From Colias croceus (Eukaryota > Arthropoda > Insecta > Lepidoptera > Pieridae): a stretch of DNA of 64,000 nucleotides. Below, piece after piece: positions 20,905-31,600 of the stretch (its first letter is position 1; every line of letters starts with the position of its first letter). The stretch spans positions 12,123,593 to 12,187,592 of the forward strand of contig NC_059537.1 in the NCBI RefSeq assembly GCF_905220415.1, read 5' to 3'. The notes beneath the pieces were generated by a model. That model saw nothing but the letters and a program-made list of their open reading frames with translations, made no database searches and was not told the origin of the DNA. The translations under genes were made by a program, and so were the position numbers.

Positions 20905-22631
20905 ATGACTTCTCTAATTAGAACAAGAATTGTTTCATTGCGTGCCCTCGCTAATATCAGGTAATGTTAAATTTTGATACCTATTCTGATTACGCAACCA
21001 ACGAGTTGCTTCAATTTTTGTTTTTATGCTATTAATAAGACCGGTACCAATTCCATTGTTTTCAGTCAATAACCTATTAGATGTTGCATTCAACTTTCAA
21101 TGCATATTGCCCGTTAGTTCTGTGTATTTATGTACCAAAATATGTTGAACTCCACATGTATAGGTTATACTATCACGGTATAATAAGCAAAGCGAACTCT
21201 AGATATTGGATTCAAATAACCAAGAAAAGGATGAAAATATTCCCTAAAACGGCGATGGAAGTATTCCTATTCAGGCATCGCAATTTGTGTTCAACAATAT
21301 CATAGTGAATACTCAAAAAATAATAGTTGAGTCACTGCAGAAAGATACAAAGAAAATATACATTTCCATGTGATTATATTCTACTAGCTGCTGCGCGCGG
21401 TTTCACCCCCGTGGCTCCACCCCTGTTGGTCGTAGCGTGATGACACATAGCCTATAACCTTCCTCGATAAATGGGCTATATAACAGCGAAAGAATTTTTC
21501 AAATCGGACAAGTAGTTCCCGAGATTAGCGCGTTCAAACAAACAAGCAAACAAACTCTTCAGCTTTATAATATTAGTATAGATTAAAGTTTAAGTAGTGT
21601 AAACTTACTTTTTTTTTTATACAATATCATAAAATCCCAGTTCCTTACTTTTACAATTTAGAAAAAATTATATACTAGTCTTTACCCATGCTTGTTAAGC
21701 ACTTAAGACAATAGGAATTTTCTACAACAATATATATTTAATAGTTGTGCCATACTCATGTATAATACCTTTTTGTTGCATTAATATTTATAAAATGGTA
21801 TTCGAAACTGCCCCTTCCAACCTTTTAGACCTGACATATTTCGCTATGATAAAATTACTAAGTATGAATGAACAATATTTCCAGAATGTACTCTGGTGAA
21901 CCAGGATCTGGCGCTGGCAAGGGAGGCGGTGGCGGTGGAGCCATCCGTGAGGCTGGTGGTTCCTTTGGAAAGATGGAGGCTGCGCGTGAAGATGAATACT
22001 TCTACAAGAAGGTATATAATACCTTATCTATACTAATATTATAAAGCTGAAGAGTTTGATTATTTGAATGTGCTAATCTTGGAAACGACTAGTCCGATTT
22101 GAAAAATTCTTTCGATGTTAGATAGCCCATTTATTGAGGAAGGCTATATATACTCGTTAAGACCAACAGAAGCAGAGCACTGCGGGTAAAACCGCGGAGC
22201 ACAGCTAGTGCCTACCATAATACCTACCCTGTAATAAATTTCTAATGTTTGAGGTATGACAATATTGTTTTAATAGGTTAAACTTGATAAAAATAGTTTT
22301 ATTGTTTGTATGATAATAATTGATAATATATACAACATAGCTATTTTAAGCATTTTTTTTCACTAAACTATCTCGAGGCCTTGTCCACAAAGGCAAAAGT
22401 TTACATGGGACTGAGACATTGTGCACTGTAGTAAAAAGGTAGTGTTCTCCTAACTATATCCAGAAAACTTTTATCAATAAATTTCCTTTCTTTTCACAGC
22501 AAAAGGAACAACTGGCTAACCTCAGAGGCCACCTAGACAAGGAAATTGCCTTTCACCAGGAGCAAATAAAGCGCCACGAAGATGCCATCCGACGTCATAA
22601 GCAAACCATTGCAGAAGTCGCCGATAAGTGA
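20905..22631 (+). CDS. ATPIF1: Mitochondrial ATPase inhibitory factor 1 (IF1), three exons
   Basis: Exons are 20905-20960, 21885-22011 and 22500-22631, joined at GT-AG introns, giving 104 residues. Residues 1-19 (MTSLIRTRIVSLRALANIR) form a basic, Ser/Leu-rich mitochondrial presequence. A glycine-rich stretch (G32-G37) leads into the conserved inhibitory segment IREAGGSFGKMEAAREDEYF (39-58). Residues about 62-103 are a charged helix with KEQLANLRGHLDKEIAFH, which in known IF1 proteins forms an antiparallel coiled-coil dimer. The arrangement and length match animal IF1, which binds the F1 part of ATP synthase and blocks ATP hydrolysis when matrix pH falls; H72 and H80 could serve in pH sensing by analogy. 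Both introns contain family A repeats. A full-length LINE lies immediately upstream. AATATA at 22781-22786 followed by GT-rich sequence may mark polyadenylation. Confidence 0.93.
21386..21588 (+). repeat. Dispersed repeat family A in IF1 intron 1
   Basis: It runs from CTAGCTGCTGCGCGCGGTTT to AGCTTTATAATATTAGTATA and contains 'gagattagcgcgttcaaac'. It is a well-preserved family A copy in the sense orientation relative to the gene. Confidence 0.75.
22022..22208 (-). repeat. Dispersed repeat family A in IF1 intron 2
   Basis: It runs from TACTAATATTATAAAGCTGA to CCGCGGAGCACAGCTAGTG. It has the same organisation as 21386-21588 but on the opposite strand, so IF1 carries an inverted pair of family A copies spanning exon 2. 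Confidence 0.75.
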
Positions 22632-23055
22632 AATTAAACTCTATCTAGAATACTTAAAGTCCTGTTCACTTTGCGAAATGTTTACAACAGGTCTAAGATT
22701 GATGTAAGATTATATATTTTTGTGTAAGGTGTCGTTTTTTTTTTCGCTTTTATTTTGTTTAGTTATAGATGTGAGGATCAAATATATTGTGTACAGGCGA
22801 GTGTGGTTTTATTTCTGGTGATGGAATGATGAATATGGTCACGAGGGACATACTTCAATCTGAGTAATATTTTTAAGCTGCACAATTTCTGGTGTGTTCT
22901 GTTTAGTGCATCTTTCTGATGAATGGCAAATGAAAATATATTTTCAAAACTGTTATGAAGGCATCTTCATCGGGGATCTTACTAAGTAGCTTCCAAATTG
23001 TCACTAAGCATTAAGCATAACATTATTATTGTCGTACCTAGTATTGTTATAACAG

Positions 23056-23125
23056 TAATAACTCAGGCCCCGGAATCACAGACACAATAGAAAATCTATT
23101 GTGTTGTGGCCCGATCAATTTAAAA
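23056..23125 (-). repeat. Dispersed repeat family G, copy 1
   Basis: CCCCGGAATCACAGACACAA followed by the hairpin CAATAGAAAATCTATTG and TGGCCCGATC. The same sequence occurs in inverse orientation at 59850-59925. Confidence 0.65.
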
Positions 23126-23507
23126 TACCCTCTACTCCATTTTGTGTGATTCGGAAATCTTGAATTATATCTTTGGCAAAATTAGAGTATATTACTAGTC
23201 AATCCCTTTCATTGGATATCCATATTGTTAGATTTGTGAAATAAGAAGGTACCTAGGTAATCATATCCCCTCTTCAACCTTAGAAGCTGTAGATCTTCAA
23301 AAAACTTAATCGATTTTCATAAAACGTGTATAAGAACACTCGCACATAGTCAGTACCAATACAAAAAATAAGCTGGAGCTAATTATTGTATAATACATAG
23401 ACATACAGATGCAACAAACTTGCGTGGGAGGTTAAAAATAACAAAATTGTGTGCCACATTTATTGCATAATATTAAATTAATACATATAAAAATAAAAAT
23501 AATCTAC

Positions 23508-23610
23508 AGCGCCATCTAGTGCTAAACTTACAAACTACCTTTTACTTTCAAATTATGAAAAGGTCTAATAAGCTATGGAGAGTTAATTGTTAATATAGAT
23601 GGCGCTGAAA
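23508..23610. repeat. Small inverted-repeat element with CAGCGCCATCT / AGATGGCGCTG ends
   Basis: CAGCGCCATCTA near 23509 is matched by TAGATGGCGCTG near 23597, enclosing about 75 bp. The same AGATGGCGCTG word is present at about 51055 and 51252, and its core (CAGCGCCATCTT) at about 60124. Confidence 0.55.
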
Positions 23611-23678
23611 TAAGTTCTTGGTGGTTGTTTTAAACAATAGGTACCGGGAGTTTAGAAGCGTTCCATAAAATATTAATT

Positions 23679-23840
23679 ACTAGCAGTCCGCCCCGGCTTC
23701 GCCCGTGGTACATATTTAAGTTTTCTCTACATAAGAACCATCCTCGTACTTCAAGGAATATAATAAAAAAAGAATTAACGAAATCGGTTCAGCCGTTCTC
23801 AAGTTATGCGCTTACCAACACATTTTGGGATTCATTTTTA
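23679..23840 (+). repeat. Dispersed repeat family B1, copy 2 (split)
   Basis: It matches 1689-1861 almost base for base, then breaks at 'gggattcattttta' where another element is inserted. The tail ATTATAGATT resumes near 24057. Confidence 0.75.
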
Positions 23841-24052
23841 TTACACGCTTTATATTAGCTTCACCTGTATGTTTGTATGTTTGTAACCGACTTCTTTGGG
23901 CGCGATTTTGACCCACTTTAAACGGCCAGATTTCGTTCAAACTTTGTAGATTTATTGAGGACCGATGACAATACACTAATTTGATAAAATTTTCTATTTT
24001 TTAGTTCGGTTTTCTATAAAAAGCGTGTTTTTTAGTTTTTTTAAACTATTAT
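23841..24052. mobile_element. Short element with ACACGCTT inverted ends nested in family B1
   Basis: ACACGCTTTATATTA (23843-23857) pairs with CTATAAAAAGCGTGT (24014-24028), apart from a small gap. The interior includes TTCACCTGTATGTTTGTATG and GACCCACTTTAAACGG. A diverged copy is at 52677-52835. No coding capacity. Confidence 0.6.
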
Positions 24053-24069
24053 TATTATATTATAGATTA

Positions 24070-24520
24070 TTTATGTAAGATGGACTTGAAGATCATATAT
24101 TACTTTACTCTTTGTTGAAGATGATCAAAATGAACGAAAACAACCTTGACATTTTGATATCAGAATGTGGAAATTGTTAATTTGTAATATAATAGTTATT
24201 CGCAATCAATTATCAAGTTTGTTGATTTATTAGTTGTCTAATAAAAATATTATTAAAATCTAAGTTCACTCCTCCTCTTGAATATTTCTTCCCTAAAATG
24301 TTTATTAAAAAAAGGGAAAATTTATGGAACAGAGTCGAAGTCGGGCCTTATTTTGAAATATTTGGATAGATAATAAAGACCACTAAAGAGCATAGCCCTT
24401 TGGACGGTCGACGCCCCTTAAAATAATATTATTTCTGTTCGGCCTGTACAAATTTAGAATAAGCCCATTCCTTTGTGATTAGTGTAAGTAAGGTCGTTTA
24501 ACAACTACGAATTAGCTCCG
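24070..24520. other. Non-coding DNA before the 24.9-kb gene start
   Basis: AT-rich, with no coding signal and no recognised repeat. Confidence 0.35.
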
Positions 24521-24589
24521 TAATACCCTCAACTAAAGATGCTTTTGTATTGAACATTTGTAACTTGATTACCGCAGTGAGAGTGAATG

Positions 24590-24891
24590 TAATAAATTGG
24601 AATGCGTGACGCGAAATAGAGCTTCATCGACCATCGGGCGACGGCCGACGACCGAGCGTTGAAGGGAAGGCCCACATCAATGAAATTAGCCGCGAATACG
24701 CTACGTCGTGAAGCGAGCACCAAGCGGCTCTCAGTTTACGATAAACTCAAAAGGGAGACGCATGTCGCTTTTCGTCTTGTTGTGACCGTGTGCATGGTGT
24801 TAGTGGAATAACATAACAGCGAATTGTTTTGTGCTGTGTTCAATTAGTGTAGTGCAACGTCGGTGTAACCGGGGTTTCCAAAGTTGTTGTG
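24590..24891 (+). promoter_or_regulatory. CpG-rich promoter and 5-prime UTR of a signal-peptide gene
   Basis: 24590-24720 is much richer in CpG than its surroundings (for example GGGCGACGGCCGACGACCGA). TCAGTT at 24731-24736 is an arthropod-type initiator, with AGACG shortly downstream. About 160 nt of leader then lead to the ATG at 24892. Confidence 0.55.
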
Positions 24892-24957
24892 ATGCAGTTG
24901 AGAATATACGTATGGCTGTCTTGTGTAGCCCTCGCAGGATATGTTCGAGCGACAGAG
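24892..24957 (+). CDS. First coding exon of a secreted or membrane protein (partial)
   Basis: The exon encodes 22 residues, MQLRIYVWLSCVALAGYVRA then TE, and ends at the strong donor GAG|GTAAGG (phase 0). The peptide has the form of a signal sequence: a short n-region with one Arg, a hydrophobic core VWLSCVALAGYV, and a likely cleavage after VRA. The CpG-rich promoter and TCAGTT initiator just upstream support a real gene start. I could not find the next exon within the window, so the first intron may exceed 39 kb, as is common for developmental or neuronal genes. The product cannot be named from 22 residues. Overlapping open frames in other frames here are less convincing. Confidence 0.55.
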
Positions 24958-25459
24958 GTAAGGGGACCGTCTTTAAACACGGCATTCCGGCTTTTTGTCG
25001 GGTGCTCATTCCGAGGGACCGGTATTGTCATTAGTATAGACTAATGACATACATTTACATAGGTAAAATCACGATAAAAACACTCTCAAGTTCTTGCGTA
25101 ACTTTCAATGTCAACACGCGTGTACGTTTGTAGTTGAAGTTTTGCTTACGAATCGTACCGTGACACGGTAAGTAACAATGCTTAAGTTTAAATTCGAAGA
25201 TGGAAACAGATCGTCCACTTATAACGTTACCTTGAAAGTTTAGTAATCGGCAGGTAAACAATCGTTATCTCGCCGCGTTTTCATCGATTTATTTTTGTTG
25301 GACGATCGCGTACTAGTTATCGTCTCATCAGAGTGTAAACATGATTACTCAAGCCATGAATGAGAGCACGATGTCTCGCCCACGTTTGGGTTCAGAGAAA
25401 GCGTACTATCTCGAATAAATACTGGTCTGGAGTGGGAAGCAAAGCGTACTAAACCTGAT

Positions 25460-26560
25460 GTAGGTAGGTAGTAAGTAGGTAGGTACTTCAACAATGCAAC
25501 TATGAAACTAATAATTTTACGAGTGTTATCGACTGTGAGTGGCCGTTATTATGCTAAGCACTCAGCTGAGTAAGAACTAATAATGTCTCAAGATAGAATC
25601 AGTATTAAAATAAGAATACGATGGTTTCAGAATTTTACTACTAAGGTCATTGCACTAGTTCTCGAGTAGTTGGCAAGGGAACAAAGATAAAGTATAAAAT
25701 ATTGTATGGTTGTCTATTTCAACAAATTTTGAAAACAACTTTTTTTTTAATTAGATAGTGTTACCTAGGTACCTATTAAAACTTAAGTTTAGTTTGTTAT
25801 ATACCTACCTATTTTAATGAACTAACTACCTAGGTATTTCAAAATAAAATTCGAATACCTAGGTACCTATTACATGAATATACCTATACACGGTTTCTCA
25901 CTCATACCTATGTAGAAAAAAGAAAAACAAAGTACCTAGGTAGGAAGGTAAATATTTAAAATTAATTAGGTAGGTGGGTATTTCTCTTGTAATAACCCTA
26001 AAAGATTCACCAGCAGAACTTTATGGCGGTCTTCATATAAGTTTGTTGAATAATTGATTCCTCTACAAGTCTACAACAAGTACCAACCAACGTAGGTACT
26101 TATGTAACTTCATCGATATAATAAACCATTAACTGAACTATCTCTTACTGCACAGATAGGAATATACCTACCTACTTTGATTAGGTACCTAGGTATATTA
26201 TTTAATAATTTGATGCTTCATATTTTACATAGACTTCACTTACCTATATAAAATTTGAATCACGATATAAGTACCTAGGTACCTACCTATTCGTATTATC
26301 ACAATTGTCACTTTTTACATACTTTTTATGTACCTAGGTAAGGAATTCCACATATTTTTAGTGAAATAGGTAGGTAGGTACCTACCTACTTTGTCCATAA
26401 TCGAATGTAATAGGTACCTATCTTTTTGGTATTTATTTATTTACTAGGTATGTTACCTACATAGTTTTAACTTTTTAAGTACCTAATGTAGGTATGTAAC
26501 AATTTTGCGTTCACGCTATGCCACATTAGGTACCTACTTATGTATCCATTCTGAAATACC
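25460..26560. repeat. Cluster of palindromic TACCTAGGTA / GTAGGTAGGTA words
   Basis: Many copies of TACCTAGGTACC-type words lie within about 1.1 kb, far denser than elsewhere in the window. They are not a clean tandem array. Such words are a general feature of lepidopteran genomes. Confidence 0.6.
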
Positions 26561-27613
26561 TATATTTGAGACTTTATTTTACCAATGCAAAAACGTCCTT
26601 CAACATTCCTTTTATTGCAGCCATCTATGACATTGCAATTCTTTGTCCATTTCACAAAATCACTTCTGCCTAAAGTAGACAAAAGTGAATTTGACCGGTT
26701 ATGAGTTTTAACTGTAACATACCTATACAATTCACTTCAGATATACGTCATCTAAAGCCCCGCCTAGACTACCTACAATCTAGACAGTATCCAGTGACCA
26801 CAGTATTGTCTAACTGTATTATGCAACGCTTATCTATCTCTAGTAGTTAGTAGTGATGGACGAACTACTCCCTCTTTGATATATTGAGTATACTGTAACA
26901 ATGAGTGTGAAGATGATGTAAAATAAATAAATAAAAATAGATTTAAGTAACAATGCATTGATTCAACACAATTCAGACACAAAGACGTATGTTTGTTATT
27001 TATTAACAAACAATAGTCAAATAATGACTAAACAGTAAACCTGGTGAAGTGTTCTGCTGTATAAAATGTCAATGTTGGAAAGAACCATTCAGTTATCTTC
27101 GAATATCTAACTAAACTTAATAGAGGATGGAATAAAACAGCGCCTTTCAAAGAAACCTTTTAAATAATGAACGTAAATAAAATTTTGTTTGAACTGAAAT
27201 GAACGTAAATTAAATTAAATAAATAAATAATAAGCGAATACTTACGCTTTTCATCTATTATTTTGTAACGACCACAGCGCTCATTTTTTTTAATGGTACA
27301 CAAATAAAAAGTAGGTACTTATTGAATCGAAATAAAACATTTCAAGTGACACTTGCGAGTATCATAGTTACACGATCACTATTACAATAAAGTTCAAACT
27401 AAATTCTCTGAAGGCATCTTGCCGTAATATGACCATGTCACTGATACTCTTCAGTCTTCACAGTAACCATCTGCGACTAAACAAAGAGAGTAAGACAGTA
27501 AACTGATCGGTCGTGTAACCACTTCCTGTGCGTGGTGAAAATAAACGAAGCAACTTCCTTTCGGTTTTTGCACTATAGTTAATAATTACTATCGATATAG
27601 TATATCGTCTATT

Positions 27614-27765
27614 AAGAGCTAGCGCGTAAAAGCAACTTTTGTCTCCGCAACTATTTTGTCTCTCCCATCAACTCTATGGGGAGTTGCGTACGTGCGCGCA
27701 CTTTCTTACTAGCCCATATAGTTGATGGGAGAGACAAAAATTGCTCTTGCCCGCTAGCTCTTGTA
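27614..27765. mobile_element. Foldback MITE with AAGAGCTAGCG ends
   Basis: AAGAGCTAGCGCG (27615 on) pairs with CCCGCTAGCTCTT (to 27764), and TTTTGTCTCTCCCATCAACT pairs with AGTTGATGGGAGAGACAAAA. The central segment TGGGGAGTTGCGTACGTGCG is GC-rich. There is no coding capacity. Confidence 0.7.
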
Positions 27766-28353
27766 GGAATACAGGATTGTATGGATTTAAATTGTAGATA
27801 CCAAATATATTGGTCAAGTGTGAGTTCCTAAACATAGCATATTATCAATTACAATTAATGTTCTTGATTTATTAAGAAGAAAACAGTAGATATTAAATAC
27901 CTACTGCTTCTATTAACATCATTTAAAATTTAAAAAGAATGATAAAAGATCATCATTCTTATAATAACACAGAGCAGAGTAACTACATTAAGTCATAATA
28001 ATTCGATAATGTTTTCTACGATTGAAGAATGCATCATTAATTTTCTAATCAGTGAAACTTTTTTCGAGAATATTATTGAACAATTAATCTTGAATCTATT
28101 TTAATCAATTATTTACACAAGATTTCTTAGATACATAGAATATTTACGTAATTGTTTCCTAGGCATGTAAAATGACCTAGATAGTGGAATATTTTAAAAC
28201 AAACCAAGTTCCCGAGCGATCACAAAATACCTATATCTGGGCAGAAAATAATCCTATGTGGAACGAAATAAAAGCTAGGAGTGCACTGGTGGATGCAGCG
28301 GAGTTTTCGAGCCGGTAGCTGTGAGGTATGTAGCTGTCAGTTTTTTATATATA

Positions 28354-28605
28354 TGTGGGGATGGTGTAAATGAAAAGCCAAATTCGCCCAATCGATTTAT
28401 TTCCCAGACACCGGTTACATATCAAAAATACATTTCAACAATCCTCCATTACATCGTACCCAAAAAACACAAAGTCAAGTCATAGACAACCAAAAATCTA
28501 CAGTCTACAGATAACATGTCCACAGATTAAATAATAGAAAAACACAGACTAAAAATAAAACTAGTAATCATGAAATACATCTTAATATTTTATCCTATTC
28601 CCACA
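28354..28605 (-). repeat. 3-prime LTR (in element orientation)
   Basis: 252 bp, TGTGGGGATGG...TATTCCCACA as read on the plus strand, identical by eye to 32600-32851. Flanked on the left by TATA (28350-28353). Confidence 0.95.
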
Positions 28606-28608
28606 CGG

Positions 28609-31600
28609 TCATCCTGCAGAATCATCTGTCCCAGATGAGTCAACAGTCGCTACCCATGGCTTCATCATGTCAGCTGAGCTTGAGGTTCTCAGAGGGCCTT
28701 CACCCTGACCTATCTTCCTTAAATTATATCGTTCATTTCTCTTCTTCTCAATAACTTCATACGGGCCGAGGTATTTTGGATAAAGTTTATAACCTTGTAC
28801 AAATTGTGTCCTTTTAATCGCTACTAAATCACCTACTTCGTAATTGTTTGACTTCTTTCTCCTTTTATTATAATTTTTAATGTTTTCATCCTGTATATTC
28901 TGAATATTTGCTTTCGCCATCCTTCTTAGTTCTTCACGGTCGTTGTAAAAATGTTGCTGAAACTCTTCTTGTATTTTATTGTAAATATCATCATCTTTAT
29001 CATTCATTTTGATTCCTGTTAAAAGTTGGAAAGGTGACATCTTTATACTTCTCTGATATGTGTTATTCAAACATCTTTGCAATTTACTGATATGTTTATA
29101 CCATTTTGTAGGATCGTCTGATGATAATTTGCTTAAAACTTCAATAATAATTCTATGTATTCTCTCAACTTGACCATTTCCTCTCGGTTGACCAGTTGTG
29201 ATTGTATGATGCATAATTCCTTCTTCTTCGCAGTATTCTTTAAACATGTTGGATGTAAATGAAGTGTTGCGATCGCTTATGATTCGTTGCGGCGAGCCAA
29301 ACGTCTGTTGTTGAATATTTAATTTATCTATTACTTCATTGGTGGATAGTGTCTTTGTCGGATAAATCCATGTAAACTTTGTGAATCCATCTACAACGGT
29401 AAGAATGTATTTATAATTTTTATTGGTGGATGTCAACGGTCCTAAATGATCAATATGGTAAGTAGACAATGGTAAATCTCCTTTATCTATTACATGTAGA
29501 AATCCCTCCTTCTTTCCTCTTTTATTTGAATTAAGTATACATTCCACGCAATTATCAATGTTTGTTTTAATCTTTTCCTTTAAATTCTCTATATAATAAT
29601 TTCTATTTATTAATTCCTCAGTCTTAACACAACCAAAATGTCCGTTTTCATGATGTTTTCTTATAATTTCATTTTGCATTTTCTTAGGTACAACCATTAA
29701 TTTATTTCCATCCTTAATCTTCCATAACATTCCATTCTCTAAAACATAGTCATCATAAGATTCCTTTTCTAATACTTTCTTTATTAGTTTTATTTGCAGA
29801 TCATCATCTTGAGCTCTTCGCAGGCGTGCTGCGGTATCGGTAAGTACAATTATATTCTTTATAGGCTGTCGGCTGAGAGCATCTGCATGTTTCATCCTTG
29901 CTGCAGGCCGATGTTCAATCGTGTAGTCATATTCTTCAAGTAAGAGCGCCCAGCGAGCTACTCTCGGAGGTAAGTCTTTTTTCTGCAATGTCATAGTCAA
30001 GGCGGAGCAGTCTGTAACAATTTTAAATTTAATACCTAGCAAGTATACTCTAAACTTTTTAACAGCTTCAACAATAGCTAATATTTCTAAATAATAACTG
30101 TGATACTTTTTTTCAGTAGCGGATGTCTTCTTGCTCATGTAGTAAACGGGATGCATCTTATTATCTGTTAAACTCCTTTGCAATAATACAGCACCATATC
30201 CTTCAGCACTTGCATCTGTGTGTAGTTCTGTTTCTAAATTCGGATCATAAATCTTCAAAACTGGAGATTGACATAAAATAAACTTTAATTTCTGAAATGC
30301 TTTTTCACAGTCTAAGTTAAAATTAAAAACAGTACCTTTCTTTAGTAAATCAGTCAGAGGTTTTGCTATTAAAGAATAATCCTTTATAAACTTTCTAAAA
30401 TAACCTGTTAGTCCGAGGAAACTTTGAAGTGACTTTATATTGTGAGGAGTCTGAAAATGTTCTACAGCGGCAATTTTCTCCACTGAAGGTTTAATTTCAC
30501 CTTCTGAAACAATATAACCCAAGTAATTAATACTTTTTTGCATAAAATAACATTTATCCCAGTTAAATAATAAACCATACTCTTCAGCTCTGTCAAATAC
30601 TTTTTGTAAATTAACAAATCCTTCCTCTGCAGATTGAAATGGTAAAATGAGATCGTCAAGATATGATAGAACAATACCATCCATAATAAGATCCTGAAAA
30701 ATATCATTAATAAATCTCTGAAAAACAGAAGGAGCAGTGCATAAGCCAAAAGGCATCTTAATGAATTCATATTGACCTCGTGGTGTTACAAATGATGTAT
30801 ACTTCTGACTATTAATATGAACATTCACATGTAAAAATCCATTTTTTAAATCAAGCGAGGTAAACATTTTTGCATAAGTTAATCTGTCTAATTGATCTTC
30901 AATGAGTGGTAGTGGATATCTTTCTTTAATAATCTTCTTATTCAATTTCCTGTAATCAACACACAATCTATAGTTTCCATTCTTCTTTTTTGCAAGCACA
31001 ATTGGACTAGCATAATCAGACTTACTTGTTTTTATTATTCCTTCATCAAGCCATTCTTTAATCTGTTTGTCAACAATGTTAAGCTCCAAAGGTGACAATC
31101 GTCGTGGATTCTGATAAACTGGTACATCATCGGTTAATAATATTTTAAGTTTTACATTTGATGCTTTAGTACATCTTTTGGGGTTATATTCTTTTATAAT
31201 ATTCTGTATTTTATTCTTATATTCTTTGTTTTCAATATTTGTGATATCTTCATTTTCATTCTCTAGCATTGTAAGGTGTAATATTCTTGTTGCAGTGATA
31301 GTTCCAGATTTAAAATTGATTTCTACTTCTTTCATTACAGGATTTCCTAATATAATGTTGACAGGGATAGCGCCATCATCAACAACATAAAATAAAGTTT
31401 CAAAATAACAATCATCAATTTCAATTTTTGCTGTGAAAGATCCTTTTGTATAAATTTCCTTTTCAGCTATTCCAGTTAAAGTTTCTGTTGTTCCTGAACT
31501 ATAAGATAACAATTTTTCACCTTGAATCTTCCTAAAATAAGACATAATTATTAAATTAGCATCGCTTCCGGTATCAATCAGGGCTTCTACATCAATATTA

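Larger units (their letters stand above)
24958..28353. other. Probable intron dense in TAGGTA/TACCTA words
   Basis: No coding exon is seen. From about 25450 to 26560 the sequence is dense in TACCTAGGTA, GTAGGTAGGTA and close variants on both strands. A foldback element sits at 27614-27765. The rest is AT-rich. Confidence 0.45.

Noticed and set aside
21081..21305. 74-codon frame in IF1 intron 1
   Set aside because: It is intronic, lacks a recognisable domain and is not part of the IF1 reading frame.
24831..25034. 67-codon open frame overlapping the signal-peptide exon in another frame
   Set aside because: It crosses the strong donor at 24958 and has no domain; the 22-codon exon explains the region better.
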